Source: Paludibacteraceae bacterium (GTDB taxonomy: Bacteria; Bacteroidota; Bacteroidia; Bacteroidales; Paludibacteraceae). From it: a DNA stretch of 64,000 bases. Below the pieces are notes generated by a model. The model worked only from the letters and a program-made list of their open reading frames with translations, ran no database searches and was not told the origin of the DNA. This document shows, piece after piece, positions 22,201 to 27,579 of this stretch (position 1 is the first letter of the stretch; each line of letters starts with the position of its first letter). The position numbers were made by a program, and so were the translations under genes. The stretch spans positions 62,001 to 126,000 of the forward strand of contig JAGBCD010000027.1 in the NCBI GenBank assembly GCA_017938155.1. The letters run 5' to 3'.

Positions 22201-25200
22201 TATGGTATCAATGGATCGAACTCCTTGCGTATCTACACAGGCACTTCTGCTTCCTACAAAACATCTTATGCTGTCCTACCACTCGTCAACTGTGACTTGG
22301 ATACCATGTTGATTGAGTTCTACGGACGTAACTTTGCTCACTACGGAGAAGGGTACTCCAATGTTAGCAAGATAGGAAAACCTGTAAGCACGTATTACTT
22401 TGGCAAAGGTGTTGTTGTGGGGACTATGAGCGATCCTAAAGACTTCAATACATTCGTTGCATTGGATACCTGCTACTACGAACAAAACATTACTTCATCT
22501 ACCATCGTGGACGAAGACCCTGCAGGATTGCAATATTGGAAGAAGTACCGCGTTGCATTGGAGAATGCACAAGGTGACTATATCGCATTCGTAGAGCCAT
22601 TTGATAATGTGTTCTTCATTGACAATGTGACCCTAAAACCAAATCATGAACTCTTCCCACCAAAGGATTTGAAATGTGATGAAGTAACGGGTACAACTGC
22701 TAACCTCTCGTGGACCAAGACTTTGTCCACCAATAGTGTACAAATCACGGTAATGCAAGGTGAGAATGTTGTTCTATGTGACACGGTTACTACTTCGACC
22801 TATACATTGAACAACCTCAATCCTTCAACTCACTACATCTGGTCCTTGATTGAGTTCAACGAAGAACAACAATCTGACCCTATCACCAGTGAGTTTACAA
22901 CCGAGTGTGCAGCTGTTGACTTGACAATGTTATACACCAGCTTCGAGGAGAACGAAGGAACTGAATTGGTATATACAGGAAGTAGGTCAGACTATACACG
23001 CAACTTGTGTTGGACCTATGGAGACTTCTATTACAGTTCATGGTCAACCTCCTATAGTGCTACCAATATATCAAACGAGGATGCAGCTTCCAGTGCTTGG
23101 TACTTTGCCAAGACAGGTGATTATGCTGCAAGATTGTATGCAGGCTACTCTGTAAGTATGGGCGAATACTCCTACCAAAACTTCATTGCAACGCCTGAAG
23201 TGCAATCCATTGCAGCATACGACTCCTTGCAGATACACTTCTGGATGCGTCCTACCTATTCGTATGAAGATGGACACATGAGTGCTACAAGTACTTCTAC
23301 TACCTATTCAGTGATCGTGGGAACCTGTGACGATGTGGACGACTTTACCACTTTCATGCCTATTGATACGGTAGATTATGAAGGCTCTTATACATCCAGT
23401 GATTATGCTACAGCATCCAACAACTACCTCTTCCAAGAAGTAGAAGTGCCACTCAGAGGAGCCCAAGGCAAGCATGTTTACCTCATGGCAACTGCCGTGG
23501 ATTCGAAAGGTAATGCCAACTCATCATGCCAATTTTATATTGATGATATATCTTTCGACAAAGCAAGCTTGTGTACCAGACCTAAGAATGTGAAAGTCAT
23601 TCCTGGGGTACAAGATGCTACCATCATGTGGACAGGAGCTGCTATCTGCAACGAGTATCTGGTAGAAGTCTCAACCGATGCAATGTTCACGAATAGTGAG
23701 AATATATTGAGAGCCACCGTTACCACAACCCAAGCACATATACAAGGATTGCAAAAACAAACAACCTACTATGCAAGGGTAATGTCATTATGTGCGGCTG
23801 AGTTTGGTACCAGCGCATGGACCCAACCTGTTGCATTCAATACAATCAAGGCTCCGTTCTATTTAGAAGATTTCGTAAAAATAGACAACGATTGGGATCA
23901 TAGTACAGTATGTGCAGAACATTTGTTCAATGACTCTTTGGGCAATGTACAAATGAATTCTTCTGAGATACCAAAAGGCTATGGTTGGACAGTGACCAAC
24001 GATACCTATGGTATCAATGATAGACACGTTTGGACTCCATTCAATACGTACACATCTTCCAGCACTGCTTATCGCTACGAATGGTTGCTCACACCTGCCC
24101 TCGCACTTGAGAGCGACAAGAAAGTGGTTCTATCATTTGATTTGGCACAAACACAGTCATCCGAAGGAAACTCTGGCGGTAGTTGGATGAACGTGCCTTC
24201 TGAACTGGCTGCGACTGAGAAAGAAGTTGCAAAAGACTTCGTCTTCCTCGTTGCTATCAGTACCGATGGTGGCGTTACTTGGAAACGTGAAGATGCACAA
24301 GTATGGTGCCAAGATGAAAATGGCGTATATGGTAAACCAGAACATAAACTTTTGGATATTACCAATGTGGCGCAAAATGTGAGAATTGACTTGAGCAAAT
24401 ATGCAGGTACCAGTATCAAAGTCGGATTCTATAGAGAAGCATATACCTACAAAGGATCAAGCTCTCCAACCATAGCATTACACTTGGATAATGTGCGTTT
24501 CAACTATTATACCGAGATAGTTGATATGCAAAGTGCTTGCCAATACGAAGATGTTGAGTTTGAATCGGGTTATATCTTCAATGGTGATAATGTACAAGAA
24601 GGCCTCAACGAGTACAAGACCTATCAAATTGTTGCTAACGAAGATGCACAAGCTGGTGTGGTTGATACGGCCTATGTATATCAAGCATACTACACATTGG
24701 CATCTATCACAACCTTTGAGACCGAACTTTGCCATGGAGAAATCTATGCTGACAATGGGTTCCGCGCACATGCGAAGTCGGGTACATACAAACAAAAGAT
24801 GTTGTCACAAGTTACAGGTTGCGATAGTATCGTAGAACTAAGACTTACTGTCCTTCCACAAATGGGGGCTAACTTAGCTGATACTATTTGTCAAGGAGAT
24901 ACTTATACCTTCTTCGGTAAACAACTCCAAAAGACAGGTATCTACCGTGACACACTGATCTCTTCTACGGGTTGTGACTCAGTCGTGACGTTGGCACTTC
25001 AGGTTGTTGCTCCTCAATACACCTACCTAAGCAAAACCATTTGCGAGGGATCTACCTATGAGTTTATGGGACAAGTATTGAGCAAAGCAGGCATCTATAC
25101 CGACACACTGACTTCTGTCACCACAGGTTGTGATAGCATCATTGAACTCAATCTGGAACTCTCTACACACTATCAAGATACTATCGTAGCTCATACTTGT

Positions 25201-25641
25201 GGCGAACAAACCTATAGTTTCTACGACCAAACGTATGACAAGACAGGAAAATACATTGTGAACGTAGAAGGACAAGATGGAGATTGTGATACTGTCTTCG
25301 TACTTGACCTAACGGTACATGCGATCGATACCATCTATGTTGATACGGTAATTACAGTTGACCAATTACCATATCAATATGAGAATATCATCTATCCAGA
25401 AGGATCTGAAACAGGTACATACAAACAAACAATTGAGGTGAATACCGAATATTGTCATAATGTAGTAGTACATACGTTGACCATCAATCCTTCCACTGAT
25501 ATTGAGCAAATCAAACTATCAGAGACAGATGATGTTTACAAGATTGTTTACAAAGAACATATCTACATCGTTCGCAACAACCAATGGTATGACGTAACGG
25601 GTAAACAAGTTGATTGCCCTATAAAAGACGAAATAGAATAA
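13273..25641 (+). CDS. Giant secreted FN3/jelly-roll repeat protein (4122 residues)
   Basis: A signal peptide (KKRFTFFMLACILSMMSISAQ) starts at the ATG 13273; a GTG two codons upstream is less likely. About thirteen jelly-roll plus FN3 units of 270-320 residues follow, beginning near 13340, 14140, 15020, 15865, 16690, 17540, 18375, 19190, 20070, 21015, 21995, 22935 and 23855. Each jelly-roll carries strand motifs such as (I/V)GVM-x-(D/N)P-x-D and FYIDN(V/I). Bases 24725-25310 encode four Cys-rich repeats of the type ICxGxxYxFxG...GCDS(I/V)xxL. The C-terminus (IVRNNQWYDVTGKQV then ten residues) resembles the start of a T9SS-type tail that stops early, so the export or anchoring route is uncertain. 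It is a paralog of the first gene in the window. Surface binding or biofilm roles are inference. It appears to be a single-gene transcript, with its own promoter and a terminator after the stop. Confidence 0.88.
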   Translation: MKKRFTFFMLACILSMMSISAQTWVIKEGFEQGIPSDWTQINVGDTTAKVLWQVEGPDDLQYPNTVYSGSKRVALRNTTGQTVGYKVQLILPKMDLSTLYQPILKFAYANPKWTADFDTLTVYYKTAEKEDWKLLKSFTSANAKWQKVSVDLPSYGKTYFLAFEGTDNMGRGIVLDSVEVRSAPECTVPHDLYTTGLAAGKITLGWQASFDAESFDVMVFKRPVPADSIEILADSTDLATKFSVSGLKQQAEVSLAPKQTYYFYVRSVCETETSSWSEAGSFYMKPMKPIPFVDNMNRGLRSTPMQDNEWSWGTNLDVMAPFFATHLIGVAQFAPYSMDSTVHIAFTGGAGASKTSISTTALPANKYAYACTPELYFEGADTASNLSMKDLQVSFEATVASYNSALYAHKIKVGVMTDPEDISTFQEIETCEVTGYKEFNEFVVSMDTYQGTGMFVAFVSDFDTQNLFYIDNVVVEKRTGAAKPGNIQVHPQDTIATVTWNGKAPAYNIVVATVNTKNVDELTKETGLVYKQMGVVGNQCVVQNLTKDLPVNKPYYVYLQGVKGDEKSKWTMPKKFWTVDSPKAFPITYMMEMGATEKKGSITYSQPVGMGVFSSYSMDGSNIPYLTTSECKEGASSLYISKSKGHSMWITLATIADTIDISQTQILFYAYKYSSSYDFNLSIGVMDNPMDIKTFVPVSTFKASQGATWERCYATFESYTGTGKTIAIRIDDPIDNSTCLGYIDNLIIEKISECKIPAKVQTSVQSTSATLTWDNSDAQGWQILVSTKALTENQLLNPQNISSSILVANDSILAPTNALTGITYTLNNLEIAKTYHYRIRTFCSNDTSLWSNDASFKTVCPDMYKVPFFEGFENYESGEEVGCWDRSQSTNGYGVVTSSTTHSGSKAFQLESDYGYYNNNEFQSILVTPKLDADIKDLRVTFYARASSTYEYDYDYNLDNYNYFYYDNILLFGTITDPADTTTFHVIDTIQLSTTYKQYSFNMSDYTGTDEYFAFYTGNGVFNDIYIDDISVQPFMCARPEFIFAKDIKQDKANIHWSGHTTDKFEIKVLTTKVEPIDILLQAVADSLVVLDTVAKNNAFQVSGLTPLTTYYVYVRPTCGDSLWGDGSFVTACVAMDPAVYNLEDFEACPAGTTYNDAYHPQCWTWGNPGRDLSSSSYASDNYYPFVYEDASKANSGTKSMRIRWDADYDCSPAWICSPELLVDDLANVGVTFYAKISTGKALIVGVMSNPEDYSTFVALDSIIGTDDYEKIRVDLSDYETLLGDAKHFAIRSQINSYSTAYVDDVQFFLSMCKRPKGIISNMTDSSVVITSGLRENAQWRLLLTDKYVDADSLKVWGHQVLDTTINVLLDTVLASNVKALRLDDLTGDTDYFCALQTLCDAATVSDWKTIDFHTPCAPMTIEALGVVGFETEEGYATGSNVHCWTIGTISDNETYMPTIKSSSYSAHSGDQYLYMRSYMSTSTKADGYYAIMPTLDLQGTSITELQVSFWGKGYTSSYSSYKSSIIVGIVTDPSDISTFVAVDTIYNDGSKYGYYSVPFDKYQGDFMGMMGQHIAFYSNFGMSNDFSIDDIVVEPIPPCPTPNTITIDTIIGASVNFHWDGIADNYRVAVSTEELTTSEEKENATYLINDTVSTNSYAITKGLEYNKTYYIYVKALCSDTLTSEFTYNDCVFSTSCPDATALPIYETFEDATGTRKIPSCWYVVKAGSYPSVQLTYGVDNSASVELYIYSSSTSNYCALITPAVDLPSLNQAMLSLYARSYSSSYSKANLVIGVVDDPNDFTTFVPLDTVLVTGKTPKQYEIMFDQFASQIGTQKHIVMCLDKSNATADLCLDNIKITKIPTCFPPTNVQLIGTPELTSAVVKLTPYNETSTTIELAVLSGAQVQKMESYNALDTLGIHVTVTDTMPFTITGLQPSTQYHVYARTICGAGDYSDWTMQPLCSFLTQFYYGCSYEFGFEKTDAYVPHPKSTSELYYIHPALQIDVLTDSKPTSYSYYPYCRVNTTSYAYSLDGDGALLLPSTTSKYQPYVVLPATDCNTERSLQMDVRAGYEDIYSTYSKTTSCPSNPSFLLGTIDKNAGIETLELLGRVPLVFHPTSDTIKVENNKLYEHFIFDLDAQIVQNKQIVIINDLNVTGTLTVDNIKMDESLGYGYVFIDSCIVEENNVSLYWKNMGGPWNIYAISGNDTIKATNLTTNSYTFTGLKPASVYDIQLSSTAAPADTKGIISSVQVMTDCVPLELNEQASITWTFDESLVVAPYLSNEEDAALYLLPVCWNAETTHATASDGYQFLVQRPGYDYYPAPSKGTTYDHYEYGMDNSYSLRIYAGKSTTYNTPYAVLPALNCDLDTMLIEFYMRPISHYADTYGTASSRGKVLGSSYAGNSIVVGTMSDPNDFATFVEIATAEYQEVLTSSTYVTSDPQGLDYWRKYKFKLSEDNGKYIAFAQPGGGVIYIDNVTVRANHDLFAPSDLMTKNVSSTTADLTWEAGSLNCPTVVVLTQGNNVIIKDTVTEGNTYHVIGLDANEEYSWYAYHYNDEMQSDQSSFANFRTLCSSIDLPESGELFYNFDNPADFVRAPYANIEANIKDTVFYLPSCWGAGTTSSQKVSSNNFFIQRSGFSSETGEKDYDADELASGRNKSNALRVYVSYQSNATPYVVLPELDCDLDTMMIEFWGRTFETYKSYYSDYIGTYYEGDIYSVSNLKSSILVGTMTDPNDFSTFVCADSIVYPYTNLKLTNNEEDDATGNNYWVKFKAQFANSGGKYIAFAMSTKGMFFIDDVTIKPNKIIFPPSNLRTDSISTNAATLTWKNAKQGANTVLVLQSGASTIMRDTLAPAVDTYQLTDLLPNSQYSWYLYHIYTSGTDAIDGEKSQESSFKTPCVAIDLDANNQVVWTFDENLMVAPYVTTPSDAELYFIPECWNVANTSTTVSNGYQFLVQRTGYDYWPAPSKSSSYDYHIYGINGSNSLRIYTGTSASYKTSYAVLPLVNCDLDTMLIEFYGRNFAHYGEGYSNVSKIGKPVSTYYFGKGVVVGTMSDPKDFNTFVALDTCYYEQNITSSTIVDEDPAGLQYWKKYRVALENAQGDYIAFVEPFDNVFFIDNVTLKPNHELFPPKDLKCDEVTGTTANLSWTKTLSTNSVQITVMQGENVVLCDTVTTSTYTLNNLNPSTHYIWSLIEFNEEQQSDPITSEFTTECAAVDLTMLYTSFEENEGTELVYTGSRSDYTRNLCWTYGDFYYSSWSTSYSATNISNEDAASSAWYFAKTGDYAARLYAGYSVSMGEYSYQNFIATPEVQSIAAYDSLQIHFWMRPTYSYEDGHMSATSTSTTYSVIVGTCDDVDDFTTFMPIDTVDYEGSYTSSDYATASNNYLFQEVEVPLRGAQGKHVYLMATAVDSKGNANSSCQFYIDDISFDKASLCTRPKNVKVIPGVQDATIMWTGAAICNEYLVEVSTDAMFTNSENILRATVTTTQAHIQGLQKQTTYYARVMSLCAAEFGTSAWTQPVAFNTIKAPFYLEDFVKIDNDWDHSTVCAEHLFNDSLGNVQMNSSEIPKGYGWTVTNDTYGINDRHVWTPFNTYTSSSTAYRYEWLLTPALALESDKKVVLSFDLAQTQSSEGNSGGSWMNVPSELAATEKEVAKDFVFLVAISTDGGVTWKREDAQVWCQDENGVYGKPEHKLLDITNVAQNVRIDLSKYAGTSIKVGFYREAYTYKGSSSPTIALHLDNVRFNYYTEIVDMQSACQYEDVEFESGYIFNGDNVQEGLNEYKTYQIVANEDAQAGVVDTAYVYQAYYTLASITTFETELCHGEIYADNGFRAHAKSGTYKQKMLSQVTGCDSIVELRLTVLPQMGANLADTICQGDTYTFFGKQLQKTGIYRDTLISSTGCDSVVTLALQVVAPQYTYLSKTICEGSTYEFMGQVLSKAGIYTDTLTSVTTGCDSIIELNLELSTHYQDTIVAHTCGEQTYSFYDQTYDKTGKYIVNVEGQDGDCDTVFVLDLTVHAIDTIYVDTVITVDQLPYQYENIIYPEGSETGTYKQTIEVNTEYCHNVVVHTLTINPSTDIEQIKLSETDDVYKIVYKEHIYIVRNNQWYDVTGKQVDCPIKDEIE
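20041..22660 (+). repeat. Three closely similar tandem units inside the giant gene
   Basis: The units near 20041, 20990 and 21965 are closer to each other than to the rest. They share W-T-F-D-E-(S/N)-L, QFLVQR-x-GYDY, N/L-CDLDTM-IEF and FIDNVT at matching positions; the first and third are the most alike. This suggests recent internal duplication. Confidence 0.65.
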
Positions 25642-25669
25642 CATCGTCCAAAAGAATAATAATCCAAAG

Positions 25670-25694
25670 CAGCTCTCTTAATGGGAGCTGTTTT
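25670..25694 (+). terminator. Intrinsic terminator of the giant gene
   Basis: CAGCTCTC pairs with GGGAGCTG (one G-T pair) around a TTAAT loop and is followed by TTTT. It lies 28 bases after the stop codon. Confidence 0.75.
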
Positions 25695-25754
25695 GGTGCA
25701 TATTAAGGTGCATAATGAAGGTACATAATAAGGTATATAATAAGGTGCATAATT

Positions 25755-25846
25755 CTTATCTCGCTTCGCTCAAACGATTGCTACTTATCTCGCCCAATGG
25801 GCTCAAACGATTGCTACTTATCTCGCTTTCGCTTGAACGATTGCTA
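25755..25846. repeat. Tandem short repeats (three units of 29-33 bases)
   Basis: Units start with CTTATCTCG at 25755, 25784 and 25817 and end in (A/G)AACGATTGCTA. The middle few bases vary from unit to unit. Reverse-complement relatives lie at 9709-9768. The units are not spaced like CRISPR repeats, and no cas genes are present. Confidence 0.7.
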
Positions 25847-25900
25847 CAAAGTTTCAAAGTTTCACGCATCATAGATGCTTGTTTCACCGCTTCGCTGTTT
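25838..25900 (-). repeat. 63-bp intergenic repeat, inverted partner of 9808-9870
   Basis: It differs from the reverse complement of 9808-9870 at one position by eye. It overlaps the end of the tandem short repeats. Confidence 0.85.
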
Positions 25901-26008
25901 CAAGGTTTCATCACTCACAACTCCTCCCCTAAGTCGCGTTCGGTAACGAGATTGCGCGAACGATATCGCTCTGCTCTATCATTGAAAGCAACTCGTACCT
26001 CCGCTTAT

Positions 26009-26049
26009 CCCCCATAGCAAACAGATAAAATCTTGGTTTGCTATGGGGG
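26009..26049. repeat. 14-bp perfect hairpin within the repeat cluster
   Basis: CCCCCATAGCAAAC (26009-26022) pairs with GTTTGCTATGGGGG (26036-26049) across a 13-base loop. Confidence 0.75.
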
Positions 26050-26054
26050 GGGTG

Positions 26055-26113
26055 ACAGACCCCTCAGTCCTCCGGACAGCTCCCCTAACTTAGGGGAGCA
26101 ATTTAGATGGGGG
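26055..26113 (-). repeat. 59-bp intergenic repeat, inverted partner of 12884-12942
   Basis: It matches the reverse complement of 12884-12942 at 57 of 59 bases by eye. It contains the CTCCCCTAACTTAGGGGAG palindrome. Confidence 0.85.
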
Positions 26114-26302
26114 AAGAGAATCATGAAAATTCGCTTTGCGAATAATTCTTAATTCAAAAGTCTTAATTCAAAATTCTCTATAGTGTGTCCCTTTGGTTTA
26201 GTGCCAGCGGGTGGTTCCGCTGGTCAAGAGTTCTCATAGGTGGATGAGTTAATAATTCATAAACTCCTCCCCTAAGTTGGCGGGTAAAGGAGTGCAATAA
26301 AA

Positions 26303-26350
26303 ACTCCTCCCCTAAGTTAGGGGAGGTGCCCGGAGGGCGGAGGGGTCTGT
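26303..26350 (+). repeat. Third, diverged copy of the CCCCTAA-TTAGGGG repeat
   Basis: CTCCCCTAAGTTAGGGGAG is followed by GTGCCCGGAGGGCGGAGGGG, the same layout as copy B with GC-richer substitutions. Broken pieces (ACTCCTCCCCTAAGT) also occur near 25920 and 26264. Confidence 0.7.
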
Positions 26351-26555
26351 TTCCCCCCAAACGCAAACCAAGACTCTGTCTGTTTGCTTTTGGGAGAAGA
26401 GAAGCGGAGGTACGAGTTGCCCCAACGATGACGAGGTCATCGTTCATGCAATCTCGTTACCGAACGCGAATTCAATACAGGTATTGCATTTTTATACATA
26501 AATATGCCTAATGAAGACAAAAGTGTTTGCTAAAAAAAGAATTTTTATTAAAAAG

Positions 26556-26587
26556 TTTGTATGATTGCGTAAAAATGAGTAACTTTG
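26556..26587 (+). promoter_or_regulatory. Promoter of the barrel/OmpA operon
   Basis: TTTG at 26556-26559, a 20-base spacer and TAACTTTG at 26580-26587 fit the Bacteroidetes consensus. It lies 26 bases before the GTG start. Confidence 0.75.
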
Positions 26588-26613
26588 TCAGCTGATTTTG
26601 TTAAGGTACGTAG

Positions 26614-27525
26614 GTGAGAAGATTTTATACCTTCATATGTATGTGGATTGCTGTGTCCGTGACGATGGTTGCGGCCACTAAATTGTTGCCAGAGAAGCAT
26701 CATTATATCTCCCTTTATGGAGAAATAGGATATGCTTCTTTGCTTAATAATGTTGAGGCTGTTTCTCCTGGTCCGGGTGTCGCTCCTTCAATAGGCATAG
26801 GTTATCATGTACATTACAATAACTTCATTTGCCAGCTTGCTGTAGCTGGAGAATATGCTTTCCATACCAACAAAATTCCTAACGCAGACCTTATCATACC
26901 GATGATAGACACGGAGATGCATCCTTTTGATTTGCATGCGATGGTATCGGATGGTAGAGATGCTGCTCATTCGATACAAATACAAATACCGTTGCTCATA
27001 GGGTGCGAATACAAGAAGTTCTATTTCCTTGCGGGTGCCAAGTTCGGGCTGAATATGTTTGGTAAGACCTTTTCCCAATCCTTGTTATCAACCAAAGGTG
27101 ATTACGACCGCTACATAGATCATTTTGAAAACATGCCTAACCACTTCTTTCAAGAAGGACAAATGGTTCAGAGTGATTCGTATGCATTTCGTTTCAAGCC
27201 ATCCGTCAATCTGCATGCAGAAATAGGGGGTAGAGTGGGAATCTTCTCGTTGGCGAAAGGAGCTGATGTGATGGTGCACAAGATTCGATACTATCTGGCT
27301 GCTTTTGTGGATTATGGTGTGCTCAATGTTCACGAGAACAAGGCTTTTGGTAGTGCTTTAGGATATCAACAGACAGACGATAAGGGTTTGCAATTTTATG
27401 TACTACCTTCGATGGTTAGCGATATAATGAAAGATGCGAGAGTCAATCCACTGACTGTGGGAATTAAGTTTACAGCATTGTTTGAACTACCACAGACAAG
27501 GCCTTGCGTGATGTGTGTGCACTGA
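26614..27525 (+). CDS. Outer-membrane beta-barrel protein
   Basis: This 303-residue protein has a signal peptide (RRFYTFICMWIAVSVTMVAA) and a body of alternating hydrophobic strands with glycine-aromatic turns (YGEIGYASLLNN, GIGYHVHYNN, GVKFTALFEL-type final strand). It begins at GTG 26614, 26 bases after a good promoter. It is a paralog of the central barrel of the next gene: both contain G-(A/P)-K-(F/V)-GLN-(M/V)-(F/M)G followed by a loop with MPNH. The likely place is the outer membrane. The function is unknown; because it heads the cluster, it may form a complex with the OmpA-type protein (inference). Confidence 0.7.
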   Translation: MRRFYTFICMWIAVSVTMVAATKLLPEKHHYISLYGEIGYASLLNNVEAVSPGPGVAPSIGIGYHVHYNNFICQLAVAGEYAFHTNKIPNADLIIPMIDTEMHPFDLHAMVSDGRDAAHSIQIQIPLLIGCEYKKFYFLAGAKFGLNMFGKTFSQSLLSTKGDYDRYIDHFENMPNHFFQEGQMVQSDSYAFRFKPSVNLHAEIGGRVGIFSLAKGADVMVHKIRYYLAAFVDYGVLNVHENKAFGSALGYQQTDDKGLQFYVLPSMVSDIMKDARVNPLTVGIKFTALFELPQTRPCVMCVH

Positions 27526-27579
27526 TTTAGTATGAATTTTTTTATCCTCAGGGATACTGATATATAGTAATTTGACAAA

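Larger units (their letters stand above)
25935..26468. repeat. Nested inverted repeats spanning about 530 bp
   Basis: CGCGTTCGGTAACGAGATTG at 25935 and the following base are perfectly complementary to 26448-26468 (21 bp). ACTCGTACCTCCGCT at 25991-26005 is complementary to 26403-26417 (15 bp). A 9-bp palindrome AACGATGAC-GAG-GTCATCGTT lies at 26424-26444. The arms are nested in order, as in a decayed palindromic element. No transposase frame was seen. Confidence 0.7.

Noticed and set aside
24075..24419. 114-codon minus-strand frame inside the giant gene, and similar frames elsewhere in long coding regions
   Set aside because: They are shadows of the plus-strand repeat gene; codon pattern and domain content belong to the plus strand.
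25755..25846. Possible CRISPR array
   Set aside because: Units are 29-33 bases with similar, not unique, inner parts. There are only three units, and no cas genes are nearby.
25715..26447. Open frames across the intergenic repeat cluster (about 100 codons plus, 89 codons minus)
   Set aside because: They consist of the repeat elements themselves (RLLLISP-type periodic residues) and have no conserved domain or plausible start.
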